DNA from: Methylobacterium sp. Leaf91
Lineage (GTDB): Bacteria > Pseudomonadota > Alphaproteobacteria > Rhizobiales > Beijerinckiaceae
Assembly: GCF_001422815.1 (NCBI RefSeq)
Contig: NZ_LMMP01000052.1
Span: 7,501-71,500, forward strand
Direction: 5' to 3'
Length of the DNA: 64,000 bases
Part shown: positions 9,009-18,462 of the stretch, piece after piece
How the letters are laid out: every line of letters starts with the position of its first letter
How positions within the stretch are numbered: the first letter of the stretch is position 1
Notes under the pieces: generated by a model
The model's input: only the letters and a program-made list of their open reading frames with translations
What the model was told of the DNA's origin: nothing
Database searches by the model: none
Program-made: the position numbers and the translations under genes

Positions 9009-9688
9009 TGCGCGCCGCGATCGTCGTCTTTCCCGGCTCCAACCGCGACGGTGACGTCGCCCGCGCCCTGCGCCTCGCCGGCGCGGAGGTGGTCAAGGTC
9101 TGGCACACCGATACGGCGCTTCCCGCCGGAACCGATCTCGCGGTCCTGCCCGGCGGCTTCTCTTACGGCGACTATCTCCGCTGTGGCGCCATTGCTGGCC
9201 GCGCAGCCGCCATGGACGCCGTTCGTGACCATGCCGCGCGCGGCGGGCTGGTGCTCGGCATCTGCAACGGCTTCCAGATCTTGTGCGAATCGGGCCTGCT
9301 GCCCGGCGTGCTCATGCGCAACGTCGACCGGCGCTTCATCTGCCATCGCCAGATGCTGCGGGTGGAGCGCGCCGATACCCGCTTCACCTCGGCCTATGCC
9401 AAGGGACAGGTGATCGACGTCTGCGTGGCGCATGGCGAGGGTAATTACTTCGCGGATCCCGAGACCATCTCCCGGCTCGAAGGCGAAGGCCGCGTGGCCT
9501 TCCGTTATGCCGATGCGGCTGGCGAGCTGACCGTGGATGCCAACCGCAATGGCTCGCTGAACTCCATCGCCGGCATCTACAGCGAAAAGCTCAACGTGCT
9601 CGGGATGATGCCCCACCCGGAGAACTTCGTCGAAGGTCTCATCGGCGGGGTCGACGGGCGCGGGTTGTTCGAGAGCCTCGCGGCTTAG
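9008..9688 (+). CDS. purQ: Phosphoribosylformylglycinamidine synthase subunit PurQ
   Basis: Glutaminase subunit of FGAM synthase, delivering ammonia for step 4 of purine synthesis. The 226 residues are a class I glutamine amidotransferase: nucleophile Cys 86 in GICNGFQ, His 203 and Glu 205 in MMPHPENF, and the N-terminal VVFPGSNRD typical of PurQ. The ATG overlaps the purS stop by one base. The gene is followed by a palindromic intergenic repeat at 9697-9828 and the convergent apt gene, so purS-purQ is probably a two-gene operon. Confidence 0.96.
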   Translation: MRAAIVVFPGSNRDGDVARALRLAGAEVVKVWHTDTALPAGTDLAVLPGGFSYGDYLRCGAIAGRAAAMDAVRDHAARGGLVLGICNGFQILCESGLLPGVLMRNVDRRFICHRQMLRVERADTRFTSAYAKGQVIDVCVAHGEGNYFADPETISRLEGEGRVAFRYADAAGELTVDANRNGSLNSIAGIYSEKLNVLGMMPHPENFVEGLIGGVDGRGLFESLAA

Positions 9689-9696
9689 TGCGAGAG

Positions 9697-9828
9697 CCCC
9701 TCTCCCCTTTGCGGGAGAGGGTGCCTGCGAAGCAGGCAGGAGAGGGGAAGACTTCTTCCGAAGATGGCACTTCCCTGATCCGACCCGCCGGCGCGGGCCA
9801 CCTTCTCCCGCACAGAAGAGAAGGAAGC
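9697..9828. repeat. Intergenic palindromic repeat (REP/MITE-like)
   Basis: Between the convergent purQ and apt, CCCCTCTCCC / GGGAGAGGG form one hairpin, GCCTGCGAAGCAGGC forms a second, and an imperfect mirror copy (CCTTCTCCCGCACAGAAGAGAAGG) lies at about 9800-9828. This is the pattern of the abundant palindromic intergenic elements of Rhizobiales. It may also stop transcription from both sides. Confidence 0.7.
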
Positions 9829-9837
9829 GTCGCGCAT

Positions 9838-10383
9838 TCAATGCCCGTCGAATTCCATCAGCGTCCGCACCGGAACGTCGAGGTCGCGCAGCTTTTGCGC
9901 TCCGCCGATCTCGGGTAGGTCGATGACGAAGCAGGCAGCCACCACCTCGGCGCCGATCTGGCGCAGCAGGTTCACCGCCGCGCAGGCCGTACCGCCGGTG
10001 GCGATGAGGTCGTCGACCAGCAGCACCTTGTCGCCCGGCTTGATGGCGTCCACGTGGATTTCCATCTCGTCGGTGCCGTATTCCAGGGCGTAGGCGATGG
10101 AGACGGTCTTGTGGGGCAGCTTGCCCTTCTTGCGGATCGGCACGAAGCCCGATGAGAGCTGATGCGCCACCGCGCCGCCGAGGATGAAGCCCCGCGCCTC
10201 GATTCCCGCCACCTGATCGATCCGCCCGCCCGCGAAAGGGTGGACGAGCGAATCCACGGCCCGGCGGAATGCACGCGGGTCGCTCAGCAGCGTGGTGATG
10301 TCGCGAAAGACGATGCCGGGCTTCGGGTAATCCGGGATCGAGCGGATCGAATCCTTCAGCGCGGAGTGGCGGCGGGCTTCCAT
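9838..10383 (-). CDS. apt: Adenine phosphoribosyltransferase
   Basis: Purine salvage enzyme that converts adenine plus PRPP to AMP in the cytoplasm. The 181 residues show the APT signature [16 protein letters not shown] near the N-terminus, [10 protein letters not shown], the RKKGKLP flexible loop, and the PRPP-binding motif [12 protein letters not shown] (residues 121-132). The ATG at 10383 is chosen over an upstream TTG because MEARR...[12 protein letters not shown] matches the family start. Its neighbourhood with purSQ on the opposite strand places de novo and salvage purine genes tail to tail. Confidence 0.95.
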   Translation of the reverse strand: MEARRHSALKDSIRSIPDYPKPGIVFRDITTLLSDPRAFRRAVDSLVHPFAGGRIDQVAGIEARGFILGGAVAHQLSSGFVPIRKKGKLPHKTVSIAYALEYGTDEMEIHVDAIKPGDKVLLVDDLIATGGTACAAVNLLRQIGAEVVAACFVIDLPEIGGAQKLRDLDVPVRTLMEFDGH

Positions 10384-10570
10384 TCGGGTGGCTCTCTTCA
10401 GCAAATTCTGTCGCGGCTTAGATCAGATGCGGTGCCCCGGGACCAGAGGGGCATACCCGTCCGGTCGCCGATCCCGGCGCCGCATGGCGCCATCGCGGTC
10501 AGTGTTCCCGGCCCTCGCCCCCTTCTCGTGGACAGTTGGAACTGACTATGATGCGCCAGCGAGGTGAAAC

Positions 10571-10795
10571 ATGACGGATTTACTGGAGAAGGCGGTCGAA
10601 GCAGTCCGGCGGATGCCGCCTGCAGATCAGGACACGATTGCACAGGCCATCATCAGCATGACGGAGATCGGCGGCGCGGACGATATCGACCCGGACCATC
10701 TCCAAGACGTGCTGGACGCCATGGCGGAGGTCGGCCGCGGTGAATACGCCTCGGCCGAAGAAGTCTCAGCGGCTTTTCGGAGCTTCGAACGGTGA
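10571..10795 (+). CDS. Antitoxin-like protein of a type II toxin-antitoxin pair
   Basis: A 74-residue acidic protein beginning MTDLLEKAVEAVRRMPPADQ, a helix found at the start of many RelB/ParD-like antitoxins that accompany RelE/ParE toxins, and ending in EEVSAAFRSF, the usual toxin-wrapping tail. No clear ribbon-helix-helix motif was seen, so DNA binding is uncertain. GAGGTG lies 6 bases before the ATG. Its stop overlaps the GTG start of the next gene (GTGA), the usual coupling of antitoxin-first modules. Confidence 0.8.
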   Translation: MTDLLEKAVEAVRRMPPADQDTIAQAIISMTEIGGADDIDPDHLQDVLDAMAEVGRGEYASAEEVSAAFRSFER

Positions 10796-11073
10796 AGCTC
10801 CTCGTCTCCGCAACGGCCACGCGGAGGCTGCGAGAGATCGCGGATTATATCCATGAACGGCATCCCGCTGCCGCGCGAAGCGTCGGTAGGGCCATCGAAG
10901 ATGCGTTCGACCTCGTCGGCCGCTATCCGGAGGTGAGGCGGCGTCTGCCGAAGCGCGTGCGCCGGTTCGCAGTGCCTCGCTTGCCCGATCTTATCTACTA
11001 CACGGTCGACGAGCGCGCGGACGCGGTCGTCATCCTGACAGTCAGACACGGAGCCCGGCGCCCGAGCACATGA
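10792..11073 (+). CDS. RelE/ParE family toxin
   Basis: A 93-residue basic protein of the RelE/ParE superfamily. Family features: an N-terminal strand MKLLVSATATRRLREIADYIHERHP followed by the helical hairpin, the central VGRYPEVRRRLPKRVRRF segment, and the C-terminal strands LIYYTVDERADAVVILTVRHGARRP. ParE members target DNA gyrase and RelE members cleave mRNA on the ribosome; the sequence alone does not decide, though the RHGARRP ending is more common in ParE types. Start GTG 10792 overlaps the antitoxin stop. Confidence 0.85.
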   Translation: MKLLVSATATRRLREIADYIHERHPAAARSVGRAIEDAFDLVGRYPEVRRRLPKRVRRFAVPRLPDLIYYTVDERADAVVILTVRHGARRPST

Positions 11074-11094
11074 CCAAGGCCCGGCTTCGCACCT

Positions 11095-11889
11095 TCACGC
11101 GTTGGCGCGACGCAGGATCTTCACGAGGTCGCCGTGCAGGCTCTCGTTGCCGGCGGCCACCGAGCGGGCGGCAAGAGGCTCTGCGCCGCCATCCGCGCTG
11201 GTGACGAAGCCACCGGCCTCGCGCACCAGGATGATGCCGGCCGCGATGTCCCAGGTCTGCAGGTCACGCTCCCAGTAAAGGTCCGAGCGACCGCAGGCGA
11301 CGTAGGCGAGATCGAGAGCAGCCGAGCCGAAGCGGCGGGCGCCGCCGGTCACCGCCATCACGGCCGCGACCTCGCGCAGGAGCTTCGGGTGGTCGCCGCG
11401 TCCGAGATAAGGCGAACCATAGGCCACGAGGGCGTCGGCCATGTCCGTCCGGCCGGAGACGCGCAGGCGGCGGTTGTTGAGATAGGCGCCCTTCCCGCGT
11501 TCGGCCACGAACAGCTCGTCCTTGGCCGGATCGTAGATGACGCCGGCGACGATCTGGCCCTCGCGTTCGAGACCCACCGAGATCGCGAAATGGGGGATGC
11601 CGTGGAGGAAGTTGGTGGTGCCATCGAGCGGGTCGACATGCCAGGTGTGGCTCTTGTCCTGCCCTTCGATGTTTCCCGATTCCTCGAGAATCAGGCCATA
11701 GCCGGGACGCGCCTTCATCAGGGCATCGCGCAGCACCTCTTCAGCCTTGCGGTCGGCGGCGGAGACGAAGTTGCCGGGGCCCTTGCGCGAAACCTGGAGG
11801 TTCTCGATCTCGCCATAGTCGCGCTTGAGGCCGCGGGCGGCCTTGCGGACGGCGTCGACCATGACGGTCATGAGGGGTGAGCTGATCAT
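11095..11889 (-). CDS. suhB: Inositol-1-monophosphatase family protein
   Basis: Mg-dependent, Li-sensitive phosphatase of the IMPase family (264 residues). Metal ligands are Glu 69/70 in LILEESGN, Asp 86 and Asp 89 in VDPLDGTTN, and the second signature WDIAAGIILVREAGG near residue 213. SuhB-type proteins hydrolyse inositol monophosphate and, in E. coli, also take part in rRNA transcription complexes; which applies here is unknown. It is convergent with the toxin gene (21 bases apart). The ATG at 11889 gives standard length. Confidence 0.92.
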   Translation of the reverse strand: MISSPLMTVMVDAVRKAARGLKRDYGEIENLQVSRKGPGNFVSAADRKAEEVLRDALMKARPGYGLILEESGNIEGQDKSHTWHVDPLDGTTNFLHGIPHFAISVGLEREGQIVAGVIYDPAKDELFVAERGKGAYLNNRRLRVSGRTDMADALVAYGSPYLGRGDHPKLLREVAAVMAVTGGARRFGSAALDLAYVACGRSDLYWERDLQTWDIAAGIILVREAGGFVTSADGGAEPLAARSVAAGNESLHGDLVKILRRANA

Positions 11890-12040
11890 CGATGCAAAGG
11901 TCCGGGTCGATTCAAAGAACGGTCTTGCGCGGCCATAGCATGTTTGCGGCGCGTCTCACCCCTGGCCGATGCGGGGCAGAGGAGAAACGCGCGCAGGCTC
12001 CCATGGATGCCGAATTGCCACTTGCCCGCGTTGTGCGGGC

Positions 12041-13090
12041 TTACTCCACCTTCATCCGCGCCTCAGCCAGTCGCTCGGCCCGGCTTCGCTCTTCGGCGGT
12101 GAGGCCGGCAAGGGTCTCGTCCAGCTTCGGGTCGGAGCGCCCCTGGGCTGCGGCGGCGAGATTCCAGGCAGCCGCCTCGACAGGGTTCTTCTGGATACCC
12201 CGTCCCAGGGCATAGAGGATGGCCACGCGATTCTGCGCGATGGCGTTGCCGCGCGACGCGGCGTGGAGGAAGTAGCGGGCCGCGCGGGCCTCGTCCTTCT
12301 CGACGCCGATGCCGTTGAACAGCAGGATCGCGAACTCGACCTCGCCGGCGAGATCGCCGTTATCGGCCGCGCGTCGGAACCACTCGGCCGCCTGTTTGGG
12401 ATCCTTTGGCACCCCCCTCCCCTGGAGGTAGAGCACACCGAGATCGTGCTGGGCAGGGCCGATCTCGCCCTCGGCCGCCTTTCGGAACAAGTCGGCGGCC
12501 TTGGCCTCGTCCGGCTCGGTTCCCGTCCCGATCAGGATCAGGGCGAGGTTGTAGGCGGCCGTGGTGTCGCCCTTGAGGGAGGCCTGTTCGAGCCAGCGTC
12601 GCCCGGCTTTCGGATCTTTCGTGCCGCCACGGCCATCGATCGACATCAGGCCGAGAGAGGCCATGGCGTGGGTGTCGCCCTGATTGGCGGCGAGGCGATA
12701 CCATTCCGCCGCCTTCACCGGGTCCTGCTTGACCCCAAGGCCCTGGTTGTAGAGTTCGCCGAGCAGCGTCATCGCCGCGGCGTCCTTATTGTCGGCGGCG
12801 ATCCGCTTCGTCGCCTCGCGGAAGGCGGTGGTATATTGCCCGCGCTGGTAAGCGCCGAACGCGATATCCGGCTCCGTCTTCGAGCGGGGTGGCACGGCGC
12901 CAGCCGCGCCGATGGAATACGGGGTCGGGAGGTCCCGCAACTGCCCCTTCAGAGTTTCCTTGGGACGAGATGTCAGGGATTGCGGCACGGCCGGATCGGT
13001 CGGCATCACCTTCGGCGCTTCTGCCGAGGCGGCGGACGACCAAGCCTCGGCCAGGGCGAGAGCGAGGGCGAGCTTGCGAAGCGCCCTCAC
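12041..13090 (-). CDS. Exported Sel1-like repeat protein
   Basis: A 349-residue protein with an N-terminal signal peptide (residues 1-23, ending ASAEA) and, from about residue 95 on, six or seven Sel1-type repeats of 36 residues, for example DPVKAAEWYRLAANQGDTHA, DPKAGRRWLEQASLKGDTTA and DPKQAAEWFRRAADNGDLAG. Such alpha-solenoids act as protein-interaction platforms in the periplasm, for instance as exoR-type regulators in Rhizobiales, but the partner here is unknown. Translation starts at GTG 13090, overlapping the stop of the ThiE-like gene by four bases (GTGA), so the two are coupled. Confidence 0.88.
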   Translation of the reverse strand: MRALRKLALALALAEAWSSAASAEAPKVMPTDPAVPQSLTSRPKETLKGQLRDLPTPYSIGAAGAVPPRSKTEPDIAFGAYQRGQYTTAFREATKRIAADNKDAAAMTLLGELYNQGLGVKQDPVKAAEWYRLAANQGDTHAMASLGLMSIDGRGGTKDPKAGRRWLEQASLKGDTTAAYNLALILIGTGTEPDEAKAADLFRKAAEGEIGPAQHDLGVLYLQGRGVPKDPKQAAEWFRRAADNGDLAGEVEFAILLFNGIGVEKDEARAARYFLHAASRGNAIAQNRVAILYALGRGIQKNPVEAAAWNLAAAAQGRSDPKLDETLAGLTAEERSRAERLAEARMKVE

Positions 13091-13746
13091 GTATCAGCCT
13101 CCGAAGCTGCGACCTGTGCCTGGATGGCGCGGATATCGGCCCCTTCTCCCATCCACAGATGGCTCTCGAGCCCGAGGAATTCCGCTCCCGTCGCCAGCAG
13201 CCCCTCCACCTGTGCGAGGTCATGGGCAACGGCGATGCACGGTGTCTCGAAGATCTCGACCCACCATTGCGCGCGCTCACGCACGGTATCGGCATCGGGC
13301 GCGATCCCGTCCGAGTAGATCCCCCCGAACATCACGTAATCGACACCGGCCTCGCCAGCCTCCATGGCCGCATGCTTCTGCTCATGCCCGCCGGCCCCGA
13401 GGATGCGACCGTCGCTGAGGCGTTCGCGCAGATCCTGCAGGGCACCATCCCGCGCCTTGTCGAGGTGAACGCCGTCCGCCCCGCCCCGCGCGGCCACGCT
13501 GACGACATCGCCGGCGAAGTCGGAGACCGTGATGACCAGGGCGGCGCCAGTCGACTGCGCCGCCGGAGCGAGCCGCTTGACGAGGTTCACGAGGCTGCGC
13601 TCGTCGGCCGGGGCGAGCCGCAGGAGCACCGCCGCCACGTCTCCGGCCGCACAGGCGGCGGTCAGCGCTTCGGCGAGGGCATCGGCCCGGTCGGTATCCA
13701 CCCGATGGGGAGACAGCAGGGCGAGGCGGGTGCGGGGTTCGGCCAT
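13087..13746 (-). CDS. Thiamine-phosphate synthase-like (ThiE/TenI superfamily) protein
   Basis: A 219-residue TIM-barrel protein with the ThiE/TenI order of strands: LALLSPHR, AAVLLRLAP, ALVITVSDF, GADGVHLDK, RILGAGGH, GVDYVMFGGIYSDG and FLGLESHLW. True ThiE enzymes have a GPxxxTxTK phosphate-binding loop after the sixth strand; here that place reads GGIYSDGIAP, without the threonines and lysine, so thiamine-phosphate synthase activity is doubtful. No TPP riboswitch-like structure and no other thi genes are nearby. It is translationally coupled to the downstream Sel1 protein and follows fba by 119 bases. Confidence 0.82.
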   Translation of the reverse strand: MAEPRTRLALLSPHRVDTDRADALAEALTAACAAGDVAAVLLRLAPADERSLVNLVKRLAPAAQSTGAALVITVSDFAGDVVSVAARGGADGVHLDKARDGALQDLRERLSDGRILGAGGHEQKHAAMEAGEAGVDYVMFGGIYSDGIAPDADTVRERAQWWVEIFETPCIAVAHDLAQVEGLLATGAEFLGLESHLWMGEGADIRAIQAQVAASEADT

Positions 13747-13865
13747 TCTTCTCGTCCTAACAGCATCATCCCGAGACGCGGGCTCCGCGTCTCGGGGACA
13801 GGCGATGCGAGATCACCGCGTCACGGCATGGTTCCGGATGCGATCCGAAAGCATGAAACAGGGAC

Positions 13866-14936
13866 TCAGGCGGCGCCGATCTTCGGGTCGAGCGAGCCGT
13901 TGGCATAACGCTTGGCCATCTCGGAAACCGAGATCGGGCGGATCTTCGAGCCCTGGCCGGCGGTGCCGAACTCCTCGAAACGCTGGCGGCAGAGCTTCGT
14001 CATCGCGTCCATGGCGGGCTTCAGATACTTGCGCGGGTCGAACTCGGCCGGGTTCTCGGTGAGCACCTTCCGGATCTGACCGGTCATGGCCATGCGGTTA
14101 TCGGTGTCGATGTTGATCTTGCGCACGCCGTGCTTGATGCCGCGCTGGATCTCGGCCACCGGCACGCCCCAGGTCGGCTTCATCTGGCCGCCGTAGGAAT
14201 TGATGATGTCCTGCAGGTCCTGCGGCACCGAGGAGGAGCCGTGCATGACGAGGTGGGTCGTCGGCAGGCGGCGGTGGATCTCCTCAATCACGTTCATGGC
14301 CAGCACGTCGCCATCGGGCTGGCGGGTGAACTTATAGGCACCGTGGCTCGTGCCCATGGCGACGGCGAGCGCGTCGACCTTGGTGGCGGTGACGAACTTC
14401 ACCGCCTCTTCCGGGTCGGTGAGGAGCTGGTCGTGGCTCAGCACGCCCTCGGCGCCGTGGCCGTCCTCGGCCTCGCCCTGGCCGCTCTCCAGCGAACCTA
14501 GCACGCCGAGCTCGCCCTCCACCGAGACGCCGGCCCAATGGGCCATGCGGGTGACGTTGCCGGTGATCTCGACATTGTAGGCGTAGTCGGCGGGGGTCTT
14601 GCCGTCGGCCTTCAGGGAGCCGTCCATCATCACCGAGGTGAAGCCGTACTGGATGGCGGTGGCGCAGGTGGCTTCGTTGTTGCCGTGGTCGAGATGCATG
14701 CAGACGGGGATGTGGGGATAGATCTCCACGAGGCCGTCGATGAGCTTGGCGAGAACCACGTCGTTGGCATAGGCGCGCGCGCCCCTGCTCGCCTGCAGGA
14801 TCACCGGCGAATCGGTGGCATCCGCCGCTGCCATGATGGCGAGGCCCTGCTCCATGTTGTTCAGGTTGAAAGCCGGCACGCCGTATTCGTATTCGGCGGC
14901 GTGATCCAGGAGCTGCCTCAGGGTGATGCGTGCCAT
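13866..14936 (-). CDS. fba: Class II fructose-1,6-bisphosphate aldolase
   Basis: Zinc-dependent aldolase that interconverts fructose-1,6-bisphosphate with dihydroxyacetone phosphate and glyceraldehyde-3-phosphate; the CbbA/Calvin-cycle subtype (356 residues). Signatures: [12 protein letters not shown], the metal-binding [35 protein letters not shown] and the C-terminal [12 protein letters not shown]. The ATG at 14936 has GAGGAG 6 bases upstream. It lies downstream of pgk and gap on the same strand, but a 290-base spacer with a palindromic repeat separates it from pgk, so it may have its own promoter. Confidence 0.96.
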   Translation of the reverse strand: MARITLRQLLDHAAEYEYGVPAFNLNNMEQGLAIMAAADATDSPVILQASRGARAYANDVVLAKLIDGLVEIYPHIPVCMHLDHGNNEATCATAIQYGFTSVMMDGSLKADGKTPADYAYNVEITGNVTRMAHWAGVSVEGELGVLGSLESGQGEAEDGHGAEGVLSHDQLLTDPEEAVKFVTATKVDALAVAMGTSHGAYKFTRQPDGDVLAMNVIEEIHRRLPTTHLVMHGSSSVPQDLQDIINSYGGQMKPTWGVPVAEIQRGIKHGVRKINIDTDNRMAMTGQIRKVLTENPAEFDPRKYLKPAMDAMTKLCRQRFEEFGTAGQGSKIRPISVSEMAKRYANGSLDPKIGAA

Positions 14937-15087
14937 TGGTGTCTCCTCAAACGATGGGGCCCACGCGATGGGCCGCCATCCACTGAAATATGCCTGCCTT
15001 GTCGAACCTTACCGGGTCCGTCGCAACTCCATCCCGAAGCCTTCGGCGACAGAACGCTGTGTCGTCATCCCAAAATCCCACCCAAAC

Positions 15088-15208
15088 ACCTCATCCTCAG
15101 GTGCCGAAGCGGAGCGCAGGCCTCGAAGGAACCCTCTGGTTCGCCCGGCGGATGCCGGAGCCCTCCTTCGAGGCCCGATGCCGCGGACGCCTCAGCGCGA
15201 GGTGATGG
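15088..15208. repeat. Intergenic palindromic repeat
   Basis: The 290-base spacer between pgk and fba holds an imperfect inverted repeat with about 45-base arms: ACCTCATCCTCAGG...GGCCTCGAAGGA on the left and TCCTTCGAGGCC...CCTCAGCGCGAGGT on the right. This matches a family of long palindromes (ends near CCTCATCCTGAGG) that are scattered between genes in Methylobacterium and Bradyrhizobium. The rest of the spacer (14937-15087) shows no other feature. Confidence 0.75.
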
Positions 15209-15226
15209 GACCTGAGATGGAACCGA

Positions 15227-16429
15227 TCACCCCTTGACGCGCAGGGCCTCGACGCCGGGCAGGACCTTGCCTTCCAGCCATTCGAGGAACGCGCCACCGG
15301 CGGTGGATACGTAGGAGAAATCGTCGGCGACGCCGGCATGGTTGAGGGCGGCCACCGTATCGCCGCCGCCCGCCACCGAGACGAGCTTGCCCGCCTTGGT
15401 ACGCTCGGCCGCGTGGCGCGCCGCCGCCACCGTCGCGGCGTCGAAGGGCGTCAGTTCGAAGGCGCCGAGAGGGCCGTTCCAGACCAGGGTCGCAGCCTCG
15501 TCGATGGCGGCGTCGATCTCGGCGACCGAGGCCGGGCCGGCATCGAGGATCATGCCGGTCTCCGACACGGCGTCGACACCCACGGTCTCATGCGCCGCGT
15601 TGGCCTTGAACTCGGTCGCGACCACCGCGTCGACGGGCAGGATGATGCGGCACTTGGCGGCTGCAGCGGCGTCAAGGATGCGGAGCGCCGTCTCGGCGAG
15701 ATCCTTTTCACACAAGGACTTGCCGACGGCTTTCCCTTGGGCGTGCAGGAAGGTGTTGGCCATGCCGCCGCCGATGACGAGCATGTCCACCTTGGCGACG
15801 AGGTTCTGCAGGAGATCGATCTTCGACGACACCTTGGCGCCGCCGACCAGAGCGATGACCGGCCGTGTCGGCGACTCGAGCCCCTTGGTCAGAGCGTCGA
15901 GCTCCGCCTGCATCAGCCGGCCGGCATAGGCCGGCAGTACATGGGCGAGGCCCTCGGTCGAGGCATGGGCGCGATGCGCGGCCGAGAAGGCCTCGTTGAC
16001 GAAGACGTCGCCGTTGGCGGCGAGCGCCGCCACGAAACCGGCCTCGTTCTTCTCTTCGCCGGTGTGGAAGCGGGTGTTCTCCAGGAGGAGGACGTCGCCA
16101 TCCTTCAGTGCCGACACGGCCGACGACGCCGTCTCCCCGATGCAATCCTCCGCAAAGGCGACCGGGCGGCCGAGATGCTGGGATAGCGCGGAGACCACCT
16201 GCCTGAGCGAATCACGCTCGACCGGCTTACCCTTCGGGCGACCGAAATGCGCCAGGAGCACCACGCGCCCGCTGCCATCGGCGATCTCCCGGATCGTCGG
16301 GACGATCCTTTCGATGCGGGTCGCGTCGGTGACGCGCTCCCCCTCCATCGGCACGTTCAGGTCGACGCGGAGCAGTACGCGCTTGCCCTGAAGAGAGCCG
16401 GCATCGTCGAGGGTGCGGAAAGCGGTCAT
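15227..16429 (-). CDS. pgk: Phosphoglycerate kinase
   Basis: Glycolytic/gluconeogenic kinase that transfers phosphate between 1,3-bisphosphoglycerate and ADP. The 400 residues fit the family. Seen are [13 protein letters not shown] (substrate-binding N-domain), [26 protein letters not shown], the hinge and GGGMANTFL, and the C-terminal nucleotide loop [17 protein letters not shown]. The ATG at 16429 has GAAGG upstream; the frame stays open another 102 codons but that stretch is Arg-rich noise. It is separated from gap by a small coiled-coil protein gene in the same direction. Confidence 0.96.
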   Translation of the reverse strand: MTAFRTLDDAGSLQGKRVLLRVDLNVPMEGERVTDATRIERIVPTIREIADGSGRVVLLAHFGRPKGKPVERDSLRQVVSALSQHLGRPVAFAEDCIGETASSAVSALKDGDVLLLENTRFHTGEEKNEAGFVAALAANGDVFVNEAFSAAHRAHASTEGLAHVLPAYAGRLMQAELDALTKGLESPTRPVIALVGGAKVSSKIDLLQNLVAKVDMLVIGGGMANTFLHAQGKAVGKSLCEKDLAETALRILDAAAAAKCRIILPVDAVVATEFKANAAHETVGVDAVSETGMILDAGPASVAEIDAAIDEAATLVWNGPLGAFELTPFDAATVAAARHAAERTKAGKLVSVAGGGDTVAALNHAGVADDFSYVSTAGGAFLEWLEGKVLPGVEALRVKG

Positions 16430-16458
16430 CCTGGCCTTCAATGTCGTTGAGGAAACTA

Positions 16459-16944
16459 TCAGCGCGGAGGGAGAAGCCCGTCGAGATGGAAGCGCTGTGC
16501 GGCGATGGTCAACGCCACGGTGAGCACGGCCGTGATGACCGCAGTCAGCACCAGCGCGCCGGAACCGGGCAGCCGGCGGGTCCTGTCGGCGACGGCGCGG
16601 ACTTCGCTTCGCAGGGCGGCCAAATCGGATTGGCGCGCCGCCTCGCTCATGCGAGTGGTCGCACCTTCGATCTTCTCCTCCACGCGGGAGAGCAGAGCCT
16701 CCGAGCGGGCATACTTGTCTTCGATCCGCGCGCACTTGTCCTCGATCCGCGCGAGTTGATCGCTGCCGGGCGAGGAGGACACAGGCTCGGCGTTGCCGAC
16801 GATGGCGGGCGGCGTCGCCTTCTGGTTGGCGATGGCCTGGGTCTCGGGCACGACAGCCGTCGACGGGGGCGGATTATTCTCGGGCGGCTTGGCGCCCGGG
16901 ATGAAGGTGTTTCCGGTGGACGGGGTCGGCGAAGGCTCGGTCAT
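16459..16944 (-). CDS. Coiled-coil single-span membrane protein
   Basis: A 161-residue protein of unknown function. Residues 1-60 are Pro/Ser/Thr-rich and disordered; 62-120 carry heptad-like repeats ([40 protein letters not shown]) that predict a coiled coil; residues 128-150 form one hydrophobic span ([20 protein letters not shown]); the end is LPPR. The ARIEDK unit occurs twice in tandem. It sits in the gap-pgk interval, 29 bases upstream of the pgk start, so it is probably co-transcribed with glycolytic genes although nothing in it suggests metabolism. Confidence 0.75.
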   Translation of the reverse strand: MTEPSPTPSTGNTFIPGAKPPENNPPPSTAVVPETQAIANQKATPPAIVGNAEPVSSSPGSDQLARIEDKCARIEDKYARSEALLSRVEEKIEGATTRMSEAARQSDLAALRSEVRAVADRTRRLPGSGALVLTAVITAVLTVALTIAAQRFHLDGLLPPR

Positions 16945-17029
16945 TTCAGACGCACCGTTGCTGGTCGATCACAGGATATCGTTGGCGAGGCTTGTCGGGC
17001 GGCCCGAAGGCCGCCCCGGAGCGCCGCTC

Positions 17030-18037
17030 TCAGAGCAGCTTGCCCATCGCCACGGCCGTGTCGGCCATGCGGTTCGAGAAGCCCCACTCGTTGTCGTACC
17101 AGGACAGGATACGCACGAACGTGCCGTCCATCACCTTGGTCTGGTCGAGGTGGAACGTGGACGAGTGAGGATCGTGGTTGAAGTCGATGGAGACGTTGGG
17201 CTGGTCGGTATAGGCCAGCACGCCCTTCAACGGACCATCGGCTGCGGCGCGGATCGCGTTGTTGATCTCCTCGACGGAGGTCTGGCGCTTGGCGGTGAAC
17301 ACGAGGTCGACCGCCGAAACGTTGGGGGTCGGCACGCGGATCGAGGTTCCGTCGAGCTTGCCCTTCAGCTCCGGCAGGACGAGGCCGACGGCCTTGGCGG
17401 CCCCCGTGGAAGTCGGGATCATCGACAGCGCGGCGGCACGGGCCCGGTACAGGTCCTTGTGCATCTGGTCGAGGGAGGGCTGATCGTTGGTGTAGGAATG
17501 GATCGTCGTCATGAAGCCGCGCTCGATCCCGACGAGATCGTTGAGCACCTTCGCCACCGGCACGAGGCAGTTGGTGGTGCAGGAGGCGTTCGAGATGACG
17601 AGGTGGTCGGCTGTCAGCTTGTCGTGGTTGACGCCGTAGACCACGGTCAGGTCGGCACCGTCGGCGGGGGCCGAGACGATGACGCGCTTGGCGCCGGCAT
17701 CGAGATGGGCCTTGGCCTTGTCCTTCGAGGTGAAGATGCCGGTGCATTCCAGCGCGATGTCGACGCCGAGCTCGCGGTGCGGCAGCTCGGCCGGGTTGCG
17801 CACGGCCGTGACCTTGATGCGCTGACCGTCGACGACGATGAACTCGCCATCCACTTCGACCTTGGCGTTGAAACGGCCGTGGATGGAGTCGAAGCGCAGC
17901 AGGTGGGCATTGGTCTCGACGGGGCCGAGATCGTTGATCGCGACGACTTCGATATCCTTGCGGCCGGCCTCGTGGATGGCGCGCAGGATGTTGCGGCCGA
18001 TGCGTCCGAACCCGTTGATGGCAACCTTCACCGACAC
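17030..18037 (-). CDS. gap: Type I glyceraldehyde-3-phosphate dehydrogenase
   Basis: NAD(P)-dependent enzyme that oxidises and phosphorylates glyceraldehyde-3-phosphate (335 residues). The Rossmann start [14 protein letters not shown], the active-site [11 protein letters not shown] with the catalytic Cys, and the ending [12 protein letters not shown] are all present. The start is GTG at 18037, with GAAGGA 8 bases upstream. It heads the minus-strand series gap - coiled-coil protein - pgk - fba, consistent with gluconeogenic or Calvin-type carbon flow. Confidence 0.97.
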   Translation of the reverse strand: MSVKVAINGFGRIGRNILRAIHEAGRKDIEVVAINDLGPVETNAHLLRFDSIHGRFNAKVEVDGEFIVVDGQRIKVTAVRNPAELPHRELGVDIALECTGIFTSKDKAKAHLDAGAKRVIVSAPADGADLTVVYGVNHDKLTADHLVISNASCTTNCLVPVAKVLNDLVGIERGFMTTIHSYTNDQPSLDQMHKDLYRARAAALSMIPTSTGAAKAVGLVLPELKGKLDGTSIRVPTPNVSAVDLVFTAKRQTSVEEINNAIRAAADGPLKGVLAYTDQPNVSIDFNHDPHSSTFHLDQTKVMDGTFVRILSWYDNEWGFSNRMADTAVAMGKLL

Positions 18038-18462
18038 GGCGTGAATCCTTCTATGTACCGGGCGCCGACCTCGCGGAACCCGTAAGCAGCAAGAGCGAGA
18101 CAGCGGGCCGGAGGGGCGGAGCCGCCATTCGGCGTCGCTGTGTCATGTGCACCGTTGAACGTCAGATGAACCGCATCGCCCGTCCTCGCCCCCTCATGCG
18201 CCCATGAATGGACCGATGCGGGAACGAGTATTGAACGGGTCACGGGCTCGAATTCCCAATCTGACGGTCGGTTCGAGGAGCGCGCGGTCTCTAACATGAG
18301 GGAAACCGCTGGCAAAGGTTTTGCCTGATCGATTCGTTCTCCTTCCCCGCATATGATGGCAAAGCAGCGATTTCGCGCGCGTATCGGTAGCGATTTGGCT
18401 ACAAATCCGATTTTCCGAAACAAGTGGACGGGCAGATCCATGACCCGGCGGAAGGTACAACG
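18038..18462. other. Intergenic spacer between gap and the DUF4164 gene
   Basis: A divergent 425-base spacer. It should hold the promoters of gap (minus) and of the DUF4164-zapA genes (plus). The part at about 18340-18430 is AT-richer than the coding DNA. No tRNA, repeat or convincing -35/-10 pair could be fixed by eye. Confidence 0.5.
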
